From positions 94,473,181-94,537,180 of the forward strand of contig NC_044984.1 in assembly GCF_008728515.1 (NCBI RefSeq): 64,000 nt of DNA. Direction: 5' to 3'. This DNA is from Papio anubis (lineage: Eukaryota; Chordata; Mammalia; Primates; Cercopithecidae). Below are positions 40,701 to 55,800 of the stretch, in pieces. The notes under the pieces were generated by a model. The model saw nothing but the letters and a program-made list of their open reading frames with translations. It was not told the DNA's origin and ran no database searches. The position numbers and the translations under genes are program-made. The stretch's first letter is position 1; each line of letters starts with the position of its first letter.

Positions 40701-43700
40701 TGTCTTTCGAAGGACACACGTTTTAATTTTGATGGACTATTTTTTTCTCCTATGATTTGTGCGTTTTTTGTTGTGTTAAACAATGTTAAAAAAATAATGA
40801 ATTTAGCCAGGCATGGTGGTGCCTGCTTGTAATCCCAGATACTCAGGAGGCTAAGGTGGTATCACCTAAGCCCAGGAATTCCAGACCAGCCTGAGCAACA
40901 TAGTGAGACACCATCTCAAATAATAAAATAAAATAAATGAACTTGTTAACTATTAATAAAATCTAAGGGAATAAAAACATATAAGGTATTAGAACCATAG
41001 CCTTTTGAAAACCACCCCATTGCATCTGCCATCCAATGAAGATACTAGAAGCAATTCTAAGCTTAAAAAAAAAAAAGTAGAGACATAGGCAGTCCTCATA
41101 CTACAAAGAATATCAAATAATTTAATCCAACCTCCTCATTTTATAGCAGAGAATGTCAAGCCTAGAGAGGTTAAGTCAAATGCTGAAGGTCTCATTAAAG
41201 TACAGCCCAGACTATAACTAAACCTGTACAATTTTAATTTAAGAGGTATTTTAGGATTAGTTACCATTCCATTATCATACTGATAAATTTTCAATTCAAC
41301 CATATTTAAAAACTGAGCATTTACTAGGCATTGTAGCAATATATGGCAACTCTTACCCTCAAGGAGCTTTCAGTACAAATTTGTAAGACTTAGCATATAT
41401 TCCAGGTATAAACATTTTCTTTTTCATAAATTCTGCCTTTGTAGCTCAAACTAATGGTGTGTCTATGATCCAATAAAACTTTGTTTCCCAAAATAGGCAG
41501 TGAGCCAAAGCAGGCCCTTGAGTTGTAGTTTGCTCCCTGCTTTACACAAATCCCACATGCCCCACCCCTGCTGAAAACTCTTCAAGAACCCTTTTCTCTA
41601 CTACATTTTAGGTAAACCCCAAACTCCCCCAAAGCCCAAAAGCCCTTGCACCACCTCCCTTAGGATCCCTTGCCTTCTCTCCATCTGTTCCTAGAAAAGG
41701 TCAAACTTTTCTCCCCTGAGAACAGTTGGACAAGAAGCTCCCTGTGCCTGGCATGCTTTTCACCCTCTCATCCTTCTCATCTCCTAGGTTTACCCTAACT
41801 CATCACCCCTTCAGAGCAGCTTCTCTCCTCTCTCCTCCCCTCTCATGCTCTGCTCGCTTCATCCACTTTGATCTTCCTGGTCTATCAGAATTTGCAATTA
41901 CTTGCCTTCTTACAAGTTTGCTTCTCCCCAACTAGAAGATCAACTCCAGGAGAGCAGGGATCTTGTCCTCAGTCCCTAGCAGAGTGTCTGAGAGATTAAA
42001 GGTGTTGTACATTCAACAAATATTTACTGAGGACCTACTATGTGGCAGACACCAATCTGGGTGCTTGGGATGTATGAGAGAATAGACAGACAAAGATCTT
42101 TGCGCTGCAGGGCTTACTACAGTCAGGGCAGAGAGAGCCAAAAACAATAAATTAAAAAATATATATATATGGTATTTTAGAAGGAACTGAGTGTTGTGAT
42201 GTATAGGGAAACTCTCTAACCATGTTTTTCCTCTGCTCACACAACAATAATCATCAACACAGAAAAATTCTGCGATCATGTGTGTGGAATTTTCTCCCCC
42301 ACACACCAAACAGTGGACACCAGCTGGGTGCCCTGTAATTCAGTTCAGACACTGTCTATCTGGAGATGGTATCAGATCCCACATCGCACATGTTGAGGGC
42401 TCAGTCCCAAGACTGCCCACTGCCACCCTAGTCCTCACCCACTAAACCTGTTGCAAGTCTGGGCCTCCAGAACTTCTGACGGACAGGCTCTTTGAGTTTG
42501 ATTAATGTCAAGGCATAAATTTTTTTAAAATAAAACCTACAATGTTAATGGAACAAGAATCAAAGTATGCTCCCAATGGTTTAAATGGTTAAAAAAAAAA
42601 AAGTTTTTTTTTTTTTTAATGCATTCTCAATTTACACAGAGTTTGTTTGACTTGGTTATTTTTGTAATTATGCGTGTAATGAAAAAAAATCAATCTCATA
42701 TAACCGGTTTTTCCAAATAAACATTTAAAAAATGAAAGAATGCAGACGGGCAGCCTGTGAGCTATCTGCCCACAGATACTATTTGGCCCACACTGTGTTT
42801 TTAAAAATCTTAATTTGTTGTTAACCTTTAAAATAGGATAGGCATTGTAGCTCATGCCTGTACCCCCAACACTTTGGAAGGCAGAAGACAGAAAGACTGC
42901 TTGAAGCCAGGAGTTCAAGATCAGCCTGGGAATCATAGCAAGACCCCATCTCTACAAGAATTTTTTTTTTTTTTAATTAGCCAGGCATGGTGGTGCATGC
43001 TTGTAGACTTAGCTACTTGGGAGGTTGAGGCAGGAGGATCACTTAAGCCAAGAAGTTTGAGGCTGCGTTTAAGTGTGCACTATGATCACACCCTGCACTC
43101 CAGTCTGGGAGAGAGAGAGAGACCTTGTCTCTCAAATAAAGAAAGAAAGAAATAAAAACCGTTAAAAATGTGTAGACCTAGGCAGGGCACAGTGGCTCAT
43201 GCCTGTAATCCCAGCACTGAGGGAGGCTGAGGCAAGGAGGACTGCTTGACACCAGGAGTTTGAGACCAGCCTGGGCAACACAGAGATCCTGTCTCTACAA
43301 AATATTAAAAAAAAAAAAAAAATTAGCTGGACATGGTGGCTCACACCTGTAATCCCAGCACTCTGGGCGGCTGAGGATGGATCACGAGGTCAGGAGTTCG
43401 AGACCAGCCTGACCAACATGGTGAAACCCCATCTCTACTAAAAATACAAAAAAAAAAATTAGCTGGGCATGGTGGAACGCGCCTGTAATCCCAGCTACTC
43501 AAGGAGGCTGAGGCAGGAGAATCACTTGAACCCAGGAGGCAGAGGTTGCAGTGAGCCGAGATCACTCCACTGCACTCCAGCCTGGGAAACAAAGTGAGAC
43601 TCCGTCTCAAAAAATAATAATAATAAAAATTAGCTGGGCATGGTGGCACATACCTGTAGTCCTAGCCACTTGGAAGGCTGAGGCAGAAGGATTGTTTGAT

Positions 43701-43779
43701 CCCAGGAGTTAAAAGTTGAATTGAGTTATGATCACACCACTATACTCCCACCTGCATGACAGAGTGAGACCCTGCCTAA

Positions 43780-43826
<47 letters not shown>

Positions 43827-46800
43827 AAGGTCCATATATATACATGGATAGACCTTACATTAAAATCTAGGCATTAAGGCCGGGCACAGTGGCTCACTCC
43901 TGTAATCCCAGCACTTTGGGGGGCCAAGATGGGCGGATCACCTGAGGTCAGGAGTTCGAGATAAGCCTGGCCAATATGGTGAAACCCCGTCTCTACTAAA
44001 AATACAAAAATTAGCCAGACATGGTGGTGCACGCCTGTAATCCCAGCTACTTAGGGAGGCTGAGGAAGGAGAATCGCTAGAACGTGGGAAGCAGAGGCCG
44101 CAGTGAGCCAAGATTGCACCACTGCACTCCAGCCTGGGTGACAGAGTGAGACTCCATCTCAAAAAAAAAAAAAGAAAATCTGGGCATCAGGTTGGGTATG
44201 GTGGCTAATGCCTACAATCCCAACACTTTGGGAGGCCCAAGGCAGGATTAGCTGAGGGCAAGAGTTTGAGACCACTCTGGGAAACATAGGGAGACCCCCA
44301 TCTCTAGAAAAAATAAAACATTAGCTGAGCATGGTGGCATACCTGTGGTCTCAACTACTTGGGAGGATAAGGCAGGAGGATCACTTACACCTGGGAGGTC
44401 AAGGCTGCAGTGAGTTGTGATCACACCATAGCACTCCAGCATGGGCAACAGAGTGAGTGGCAATAGAGTGAGGGGGGCAGGGCAGAAAATCTGGGCATCT
44501 AGATTTTATTGAAATACCAGAAGATCTGACACAACTAGACATATATCCTTCATAGCAAAAACTGAGTGCCTACTACTTGCCAGTCACTCATTAGGCTCTT
44601 GGGAAATTTAAACAAATAAGAAATAGTTATAAAAAAAAAAACACACACAAATAAGAAATAGTTACTGTTTTCAAGAACTTCACATTTTATTATTAGAAGC
44701 AAGCGTATAAATAAATCATTGCAATATGTTATGATCTTACTATGTGCTAGGTACTATGTGATAGGTCATACAATAAAAATGGCAACAGAATAAAATAGAG
44801 TCACAAGGAAAAGGGTGATGATCAAGTCTGTTAATAGTAAAGTAGGTGTCCAGGTGCAGTGGCTCATGCCTGTAATCCCAACACTTTGGGAGGCTGAGGT
44901 GGGAGGATCACTTGAGCCCAGGAGTTCGAGAACAGCCAGGGCAAAGGAGTAAGGCACTCTATCTATTAAAATAAAGAAAATAGTAAAGAAGACTTTGGGA
45001 AGGCTTCACAAAAGTAGGCAGCACTCAAGCTATGTTTTTAACAGTAAGTTTTTGCCAAGTGAATAAGGCAGAGAGAAGGACATTTCAGGCAGAGGCAGCA
45101 GCAGCATGTTCAAGATTATAGGGTCACACACAGTAGGCACAGACATAAGATAAGGCATCAGGTAGTTTGGAAAGAAACAATATTCCTTGAGAAGCCAACT
45201 GAAGCCAGATCATGAAGGACTCTTGTTTTCCACGCCAAGGAATATGGGTTTTAACCTATACATCAATGTTGTTCCCACAGTGCCCCTAAGAAGACTGCTC
45301 ATGGTTCAACCCAGGTGAGACAAGAAAAAAAAAGAATATGCCAGAGGAACTACCACCACCCACCGTCCAATTACTGATTCAACTAGAGGAGCTCTACTTT
45401 TGTCTACTTTACGTAGTAAAGTTCTATTTTAAAATCTCTTTGGGCACAAAAATTCTACTGTTATAAACAAAATTTTTTATTAAAAAAAAAGCTTAAACAG
45501 GAGCCATTAAAAGATTTTTAGCAAGAAATTAAATGTTAAGATTAGCATTTTGGAAACATCTTTCTCTTAACAGCGCCAAGGATGGAATACAGAAGTATGA
45601 GACCCAAAGGACATGAAAATACTTAGTGTTTAGTTGCAACAACTGATGCAATAAACAATTAATAAAATCTGGTGATGAAAGATATTCAAATCTTACTGAC
45701 ATCCACTTTATTCCAAGCAACTTGCTATGTCCTAGGTTCAGGATAAAGAGGATAAGTTCAATAGTTATTTCAATATAATCGTGACTGATTAAAATAGGAA
45801 GGTAAAGAAGAAAAAGGAATTAATCTTGGTAGATGACTTGAATAATTCAACACATGGATAGCTGTGGTTAAAACTTGGAATACACTTCACCTTGAATAAG
45901 CTAAGCATAAACCAGGTTAAAAAAAAAAAGATAGGCCGGGCGCGGTGGCTCAAGCCTGTAATCCCAGCACTTTGGGAGGCTGAGATGGGCGGATCACGAG
46001 GTCAGGAGATCGAGACCATCCTGGCTAACATGGTGAAACCCCGTCTCTACTAAGAAATACAAAAAATAGCCGGGCGAGGTGGCGGGCGCCTGTAGTCCCA
46101 GCTACTCGGGAGGCTGAGGCCGGAGAATGGTGTGAACCCGGGAGGCGGAGCTTGCAGTGAGCTGAGATCCGGCCACTGCACTCCAGCCTGGGCTACAGCG
46201 CGAGACTCTGTCTCAAAAAAAAAAAAGATATGTTTTAAGGAGGTATAATCTAGAAAAAACAAAGGGCTACAGTTGTGATTATACTTCATGAGCAAGTGTC
46301 TCAGAGGATTTGCTAGAGGTATACACAAAATCAGAACCATCCTTGAAAGCCATTTTAAACAGTAAAAGACTTTAACTATTAATATATTAAAGTGAATCTC
46401 AAAGGTTTCTACCTGAAGTTAAAGCTTGGCACCTTTCCCTTGGCAATTCTGTTTGAGATCCAGATTCCAAAAGGAAAGCATGGAATCAATGCAGACAAGA
46501 ATGTAAAACAATATTTAGGTCACTAGGCCTATACAATTGCTAGTTAGCACACATCCAAGAAGTTTATCAATTGTCCATTACTCTTAGGTAAGTGTGTAAT
46601 AAGTTGCACAATTCTACTTGTGGCATTTAATTAACAATTCATCACAAGACTTTTGGAAGTTCAAAGTATTTATGTGGATAAATTTCCCAAGAATTAGAAG
46701 TATTCAGTGATATGAGTTTCTAGGTTTTTCACTTGAGTCCTAAATTGAAAGAAATTCAGCACCATTTCCAAGAACTTGGTTTTATAATGTAACTGCTATC

Positions 46801-49800
46801 CCTGATAATGAAATTTTTAAAAGGAGAGGAGAGGGTAGAAGAGAATGGGGTAAAACCCTTAAACTCTTCAAAAATGAATCCTGGCAGAGCATGCTGGTGC
46901 ATACCTGTAATCCCGGCACTTTGGGAGGCCTAGGTGGGAGGACTGCTTGAGCCCAGGAGTTCTGAGACCAGCCTGGGCAACATAGTGAGACTTCATTTCT
47001 ATAAAAACTTAAAAACACAGCCAGGCATGGGGTGCGTGCCAATAGTCCCAGCTACTCTGGTGGCTGAGGCAGGAGGATCACTGGGGCCCCGGAGTTTGAG
47101 GTTACAATGCACAGTGACTGCACTACTGCACCCTAGCCTGGGCAACAGAGCAACACCTTATCCCCCCCACCACTCCAATCGCTTCAAAAAAAAAAAAAAA
47201 AAAAAAAAAAAAGAATCCCATTTGTACTGCTGTTTGTGAGACTTATTTCAATCTCTTTGATAAAGATTATAACTAACATTAAATACACAAAATAAATTCT
47301 TAAATCCCTCAATGATGAATGAGAGAATTATTCAAAACAGCCTCTTTATCAAAAGAACCTTGTACCTCACTAATTACATTAGACTAAGAAGCCTTACCCA
47401 TTCATTTAAAAGTAGATCAAATGCTAACTACTATTTCCAAATAGCTGGCAGGAAGTTACAAAACTCTCTTGCAACATCAGGAAGAGATGGTTATAACTTT
47501 AAGTATGTTGCCAAACCTTATCTGTTAGAAAACACATTGACTACAGGGTGAGACTCTGTCTCAAAAAAAAAGACGACACTCAGAGAGGAATTACATGAGT
47601 CTCTAGCTACATAGTAAAGAAAATGAAATAGATACCTGACTAAAACAATAAGAAAATATTCTCAAAGTATCTTAATGCCAGGCATATTAAGTGCTTGCAT
47701 TTATAGAATGGAAAAAAAAAAAGGATGGGGAATAGAAGTATTACCTGAGGGCAGGAAATTCAGAAAAAGGTCCCTATTCCTGGTGAAAGCAAGCAGTCAG
47801 TTGCCAGGGTTTCTTAGACTCCTCTGGTACTCATTTGGGTGATTATGCAATTCACAGCACACCAATCTCCACCACAGCCAGCAGGGAACGCTGCAGGGAA
47901 TGGGTACACAGGGGACACAGAAGGGAGCAAGTTTAAGGGAAGGAAGAGGAAAGGAATGATGATAAAAAAAAAATTTAGCTGTGGTGCACTTTGGAAAAAA
48001 AATACAGTTGCATTTCACACTGGATTAACTAAAGGCACACTGCCTAAATTCTAAGATGAATTAACCATTTAGGATTTTCTTCATTTTCTCTATCACTGTT
48101 ATTACTACTCCCCAATTACATTCATATTATCTTTTTAATTTTATATTAAACTGTCAATTAACAAAAATGAGATACTATGTCGCAGAAGTTATACAAAGGC
48201 TGAACTGTATAATTTACATTATATGAAATGAATTAAGACAAGCAATCTACAAAGCAAGCAATCTACACATACAGATTATCAAATTGGTTTAAGTACCAAA
48301 AGCCCCACTTTTAATTGTAATTCTCATTTCACTGAGAATACTGAGGCATAAAGCTACCCATAAAAAACAATCCGCAAACCAAAGAGATATCCAGCAATAG
48401 GCCATATCTATATACTCAAAAATAAATGGGAAAATTATAGTATTCGTGGGGGGAAAAAAGCTTTTAATCTAAATTTTCTGGATAAGAGTCAACTAGTTAA
48501 ACCTGCCAAAAATGTGTTCAGGGCAACCAATTTATGTTCTATGTATTCTATGGAGGCCAAAGTAGTACAAATTTATTTCTCCGGTCGGTTAAAAATGTTT
48601 TGGAACAACTACTACGTACTGCAGTCCTGTGGCAGATGCTAAAGATACAATGGTGAACAAGACAAGCAAAGTCCCTGGCTTCTAAAACATTATCAGGGCG
48701 ATTCTGCCCTTCAAGAGATGACTATCCACACAATTAACAAAAAACAAAGCATTTGTTTTAATAAAACAAACAGGATATGCTTTAAGACCTAAAGGAGTTT
48801 TAAAATGGAGGAGGCCAATGATTAGCCTCATTAAAGCTGCTCATGGAGACCGTACTACTAAAATAAAGCTGAGGGATGAAGGCCTATTATGAAGAGATGC
48901 AGACAATTTGGTTGCAGGAATAAGACAACAAAAGATGGGTAGAAAAAAAGGAGAAAATTGTAATATTGGAAAATAAAATTGCAGCCAAATTTGGAGGACC
49001 TAAAAAATTACCCTTAACTTCTCTGGATATTTGCCTTAAATATTTCCTTTGTATACATGCCCTAGTTCAGGAAAACAGATTTAATAACTATTTTATTACT
49101 CTCAAGCTGTCATTTATGCCCTTTTTCTTTTTTTTTTTTTTTTTTTTTCTTGAGACAGAGTCTAACTCTGTTGCGCAGGCTGGAGTGCAGTGTGGCATGA
49201 TCTCAGTTCACTGAGGCCTCCACTGTTCAAGTGACTCTCCTGCCTCAGCCTCCTGAGTATCTGGGATTACAGGCATGCGCCACCACACCCAGCTAATTGT
49301 TTTGTGTTTTTAGCAGAGACGGGGTTTCACCATGTTGGCCAGGCTGGTCTTGAACTCCTGACCTCAAGTGATGCGCCCGCCTCGGCCTCCCAAAGTGCTA
49401 GGATTACAGGTGTGAACCACCGCACCTGGCCTTATTTCACTTCTTTACAAGCTTTTCTGACATTCAGACCACCTCTGTTTCACTGTGTCTCTTTCTGTTA
49501 AGGTTGCATAGCGTTTTGCTTGTGACTCTCATAAGACTCATTATCTATTCTGAATTCTATTTATTCAGCCATCTACAAGACTGTTTCCAGAAGACATTCC
49601 TATATCTTAATTTTATTTGTATATTTTACAGAACCTTCCTTAAGTACTGGTAGAAATGAATAATCTACCAACAGGAATAATCAAAAAATAAGATAAATCT
49701 TACATTTTATGGATGCCCCTCTTTATAGTGCATTTTAGTTATATATAAAGTTGCAGCACAGCAAAAGTAACAAGTTGGGCTGGGCGCAGTGGCTCACGCC

Positions 49801-52800
49801 TGTAATCCCAGCACTTTGGGAGGCCAAGGCAGGCGGATCACTTGAGGTCAGGAGTTCGAGACCAGCCTAGCCAACATGGTGAAACCGTCTCTACTAAAAA
49901 CAAACAAAAATTAGCTGGGCACGGTGGCAGGCACCTGTAATCCCAGCTACCTGGGAGGCTGAGGCAGGAGAATCACTTGAACCCAGGAGGTGGAGGCTGC
50001 AGTGAGCTGAGATCGTGCCATTGTTCCAGCCTGGGCGACAAGAAAGAAACTCCATCTTAAAAAAATACATACATACATATATGTATAGTTTTTGCCAAAC
50101 CTTAAAATCACTGAATTTTCTGGTATCGTGAAGTTTATTCCCAAATACTCATCCCTAACAACAAAAGTACACACAAAAGATTTACAAATAGTGGCTCATG
50201 CCTGTAATCCCAGCACTTTGGGAGGCCAAAGTGGGTGGATTGTTTGAGCTCAAGAGTTTGAGACTAGCCTGGGCAACATGGCAAAATTACATCTCTATCA
50301 AAAGTACAATAATTCACCAGGCATGGTGGTGCCCACCTGTGGTCCCCACTACTCAAGAGGCTGAAGTGGGAGGATTGCTAGAGCGTGGGAAGTCGAGGCT
50401 GCAGTGAGCTATAATCACGCCACTGCACTCCAGTCTGGGTGACAGAGCAAGACCCTGTCTCAAAAAATAAATAAATAAATAAATAAATAATTTAAACTTT
50501 TAAAAAATGTATTTTTAAAATTTATTAAAAATTTTTTTTAAAGATTTACAAATAGACAACAGTAAAGGAAAACAACATTTGATGCTATACTGGCAGTGGT
50601 AAAAAGAAGCCAGACCTCTTTCTTAGTAGTATTTCTGGGTAGAAAGAGTAAATACGGCCGGGCACGGTGGCTCAAGCCTGTAATCCCAGCACTTTGGGAG
50701 GCCGAGACGGGTGGATCACGAGGTCAGGAGATCGAGACCATCCTGGCTAACACGGTGAAACACCATCTCTACTAAAAAATACAAAAAAACTAGCCGGGCA
50801 AGGTGGCGGGCGCCTGTAGTCCCAGTTACTCGGGAGTCTGAGGCAAGAGAATGGAGTAAACCCGGGAGACGGAGCTTGCAGTGAGCTGAGATCCGGCCAC
50901 TGCACTCCAGCCTGGGCAACAGAGCGAGACTCTGTCTCAAAAAAAAAATAAAAAGAAAAAGAGTAAATACGCATAAAGTTCAAATTCAACCTAGTTGATG
51001 ACTAATATGGAAATTCAAAGTTTATACACAACATTCATCTTGGCTGGGAATAATCTTAAAATAAGTCAATCAACTGTCAATCAAACTACTAGTGAATATA
51101 ATGTCGGAAAAACCAAACAAATTATATCCTGAATCATACTGGCTTCAATTTTATTTGAACAACTTGATTTTAATATAACTACTCGATTTTCACTTATGAA
51201 AATAACCAAAAGCCTTTTACTTGTAACTTACATTCAAACTAAACTCCAGCCACTAATACCCACTGCTTTGTTTTTTTTTTTTGAGGTGGAGTCTCACTCT
51301 GTTGCCCAGACTGGAGTCCAGTGGCACAATCTCGGCTCACTGCAACCTCCACCTCCTGGGCTCAAGCGATTCTCCTTCCTCAGCCTCTTGAGTAGCTGGG
51401 ACTACAGGCATGCGCCACCATGCCTGGCTAATTTTTTGTATTTTTAAGTAGAGACAGGGCTTCACCATATTGGCCAGGCTGGTCTCGAACTCCTGACCTC
51501 AGGTGATCTGCCCGCCTTGGCCTCCCAAAGTGCTGGGATTACAGGCGTGAACCACCGCGCCCAGCCATACCCACTGTTAAATACCAATATTTAATTTTAA
51601 CAAATTATTCATCCTAAGCATACAATATGCAGAATTTAAAACACATATTAAATAACAGATCGACTTATTTAAAAAGTGTTTAAACTGCAATACTAAGGCA
51701 AAGTGTAATATTGCAAAAAAGGAAGATTATTCAAAAAAAAGAAAAATTATGTTTCCCTGCAAGTGTCTGAATATGGTTTATTTGTCCCCACCAAAATTCA
51801 TGTTGAAATCTGATCCCCAATGTGACAGTGTTGGGAGGTGGCGCCTAGTGGGAAGTGCTTGGGTCATGGGGGCAGATTCTTCATAAATGGCTTGGTATTG
51901 TTCTTGCAGTAGTAAGCTCTCACAGCAAATAAAGTAGTTCCCACGTGAGTAGGTTGTTATAAAGCCAGGACATCCCTCAGGTTCTCCCCTCTTCAAGTGT
52001 CTGCTTCCTCTTACCTTCTCCACTATGTTGTCATGCAGCATAAAAGCCCTATCTGGAAGCCAGCCCCATGCTCTTGAACTTCTCAGCCAGTAGAACCATG
52101 AGCTAAATAAACCTCTTGTCTTTATACATAAACTTTTTTGGCCGGGCGTAGTGACTAACGCCTGTAATCCCAGGACTTTGGGAGGCCAACGCGGGTGGAT
52201 CACTTGAGGCCAAGAGTTTGAGACCAGCCTAGCCAACATGGTGAAACCTCATCTCTACTAAAAATACAAAAATTAGTCAGGCATGGCGGCACATTACTGT
52301 AATCCCAGCTACTCAGGAGGCTGAGGCATAAGAATTGCTTAAGCCTGAAAGGTGGAGGTTACAGTGAGCTGAGACTGTGCCACTGTTTTCCAGCCTTAGC
52401 AACAAAGACTGTCCCAAAAATAAATAAATAGGTCGGGCGCAGTGGCTCACGCCTGTAATCCCAGCACTTTGGGAGGCTGAGGCTGGCGGATCACAAGGTC
52501 AGGAGATCGAGACCATCCTGGCTAAGACGGTGAAACCCTGTCTCTACTAAAAATACAAAAATTTAGCCAGGCGTGGTGGTGGGTGCATGTAGTCCCAGCT
52601 ACTCGGGAGGCTGAGGCAGGAGAATGGCATGAACCCAGGAGGCGGAGCTTGCAGTGAGCCCAGATCATGCCACTGCACTCCAGCCCGGGCGACAGAGCAA
52701 GACTCTGTCTCAAAAAAATAAATAAAACCTCTCTTTTAAAATAAATTACCCAGCCTCAGGTAATCTTTCATAGCAACACAGAATGGCCTGAGACATCCCC

Positions 52801-55800
52801 CAACTTTCAAGAAATGCTGAGTCAAAATGTTATGTTCCTCTAACTTCAAAGGACTGCAGAGTCAAATGATTCTCAAGTCATAAAAGAATCTCCTAAGGGA
52901 TACTGCAGCAGGATGGTAAAACAAGAGTGGTGTGGAGAGCTGGGTAAAAACAAAAGCAATAAAGTAGTTAAGGTGGGGTGGGGGTGAGTAGGAAACACCC
53001 TAATAGGTAGCATAGAAAAATCAAATGGAAAGGGTACTGGATCAGTGACTTTACCATTCAACACTATCTGTGAGACCTTGGACAAGTCACAAATGTCAAT
53101 GTTTTAATAATTTCCTTCTCTGAGATAGGAACAAATACCTTCTGATTCCAGGATTCTTGTATGCTAATATTGCAACATCTCCTAGACCAAGCACCCAACA
53201 AGAATCAGTATCCAGTTTTAGTTAGAAATTAATATGAAAGAGAAAGACACCTGCTGTATACAGCAGTCCTCCCTTACCTAACATTTCCCTTTCCATGGTC
53301 TCAGTTACCTGTGGTACAGTACGATAGTTTGAGGAAGAGAGATCACATTCACATAACTTTTATTATAATATACAGACATTGTTATAATTGTTCCATTTCA
53401 TATTAGTTTTTGTTAATCTCTTACCGTGACTAATTTATAAGTTAAACTTTACCAGAGGGATGTACATAAAGAAAAAAACACAATATACATATAGTTCAGT
53501 ACTATCTGCAGTTTCAGGCATCCACTGGGGGTCTTGAAATGTGTTGCCCATGGAGGAGGACTACTGTAGTACATGCACTTAAAAGGAAAAAAAAACCCCA
53601 ATACCAAAAAATCCACCCCTGAAAATTCAACACACAATTCACTTCTCAGTAATTATTTATTGCGTAAGCCAAAGGATAGCCACAAACATACTTCCATTGT
53701 TGTCAGACTAAAACATATGTAGTCTAAATTAGATCACAAATAAAAAGGAAGACATCTCCAATAAAATATCTAACATTCGGGCAGGCGCAGTGGCTCAGGT
53801 CTGTAATCCCAGCACTTTGGGAAGCTGAGGCAGGTGGATCACTTGAGGTCAGGAGTTTGAGACTAGCCTGGCCAACATGGTAAAACCCCATCTCTACTAA
53901 AAATACAAAACAAAACAAAACAAAAAATTAGCCAGACATGGTGGTGGCTGCCTGTAATCCCAGCCACTCGGGAGGCTGAGGCAGGAGAATCACTTGAACC
54001 AGGGTGGCAGGGTTTGCAGTGAGCTGAGATTGCGCCACTGCACTCCAGCCTGGGCGACAGAACAAGACTCTGTCTCAAAAAAAACAACCAAAAAAAAAAA
54101 CAAAAAAACTAACTTTCATCCAAATTAACATATCCAAAACAAACCCCTGATCTTCGCCCACAAAACCTGCTCCTCCTGCAGTCTTCTCCAATTTTCCAAT
54201 TTAGTTAATAGCAATTCCACCTTTTCCGTTGCTTATGTTGCTTATGTCAAAAACTCTGGATGGTCACCCATTACTGCTCTCTTCTCTATCAATCCACATC
54301 TTATCTGTCGGTCAACCCTGCCTCTACCTTCAAAATACATCTAGAACCTGACTATCTTAACAACTCCACTGCATCTGCCTTCATTCAATCCAATTTCTCT
54401 CTCACCTGAATAGTTAACGTCTCTTATTGAGTTCCTGCTTCTGCCCTTGTGCTCCTATTATTTAATTCCCACATGGCTGCCAGAGTGATCCTTGGCTCAA
54501 GGCATTCCAGTGGCTTCCAATCTCAGAGTAAAAGTCAAAGTCACTATGAGGTCCCACATGATTTGGCTCGTGTTTTCTCTTTGATCGCATCTTCCTCTTC
54601 TCACTTTACTCTCTCCAACTATATTGGTGGCCTCCATATGTTTTTAAAATATCAAACAAGTTCCCAGCTCTGGACCCTTTGCATTTGTTCCCACCATCTC
54701 TCTCAGGTCTCTTTTCAAATATTGCTTTCTTTTTTTTTTTTTTTTTTAAAGACAGGGTCTCACTCTGCAGGCTGGAGTGTAGTGGTGCTATCACAGTTCA
54801 CTGCAACCTCTTTCTCCTGGGCTCAAGCAATCCTCCCATCTCAGCCTCTCTAGTAGCTGAGACTACATGTGCGCACCATCACGCTCAGCTAATTTCGGTG
54901 TTTTTAGTAGAGACAGGATTTCGCCATGTTGGCCAGGCTGGTCTCAAACTCCTAGCCTGAAGTGATCTGCCCACCTCAGCCTCCCAAAGTGCTGCAATTA
55001 CAGGTGTGAGCCACCACACCCGGCCTCAAATATTAGTTTGTCAATTAAGTCTTCCCAATCACCGGATTTAAAATTGCAAACTCCATGCCCAATTTATTGT
55101 ACTTCTCATTAACACACTGATATACTGTACTATGTATTTCACCTACTTATGTACTTACTATCTGTTTCTGATTAAAATGTAAACTCCACGAGCGCAGGAA
55201 TCTTTGCCTAGTGTGTGAACTGCTACATCCCCAGCAGTATGGTACAATAGCGGGTACAAGGCAGGCACTCTTTAAATTATTTTAAATAAGCAACTAGTAT
55301 ATACAGTGTCAAAATCCACATTAGAGATTACTTAAAAATGAATACTGTCAGCTGGGCACGGTGGCTCATGCCTGTAATCCCAGCACTTTGGGGGGCCAAG
55401 GTGGGTGGATCACAAGGTCAGGAGTTTGAGGCCAGCCTGGCCAACATGGTGAAACCCCATCTCTATTAAAAATACAAAAATTAGCTGGGTGTGGTCGTGC
55501 CTGCCTGTAATCCCAGTTACTCAGGAGGCTGAGGCAGGAGTATTGCTTGAATCTGGGAAGTGGAGGTTGCAGTGAGCTGAGATTGCTCCATTGCACTCCA
55601 GCCTGGGGAATAGCAAGACTCTGTCTCAAAAAAACAAAACAAACAAACAAAAACAACACTTCGAACCTACCCAAGTAAACTGATAATCCAAAAAACAATA
55701 TTTAAATCAGTTTTTTTTCCCAGTTGCAAAATCTCACAAATTTCATACGGCAACAGTTTATTTTTTATTTTTTTCTTCCTTTTTCACATCACCCGCAATG

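Larger units (their letters stand above)
51768..52795 (+). mobile_element. MaLR LTR (MLT1/MST-type) split by two Alus
   Basis: Left part 51768-52139 starts tgaatatggtttatttgtcc and has 'ggtcatgggggcagattctt' and 'gagctaaataaacctcttgt'. It resumes at about 52726 with 'aaataaattacccagcctca' and ends 'ggcctgagaca'. The two Alus within are listed separately. Confidence 0.85.

Noticed and set aside
42590..42618. A12-G-T15 inverted homopolymer as a terminator or hairpin element
   Set aside because: It sits in a eukaryotic intron without other signals; homopolymer slippage explains it.
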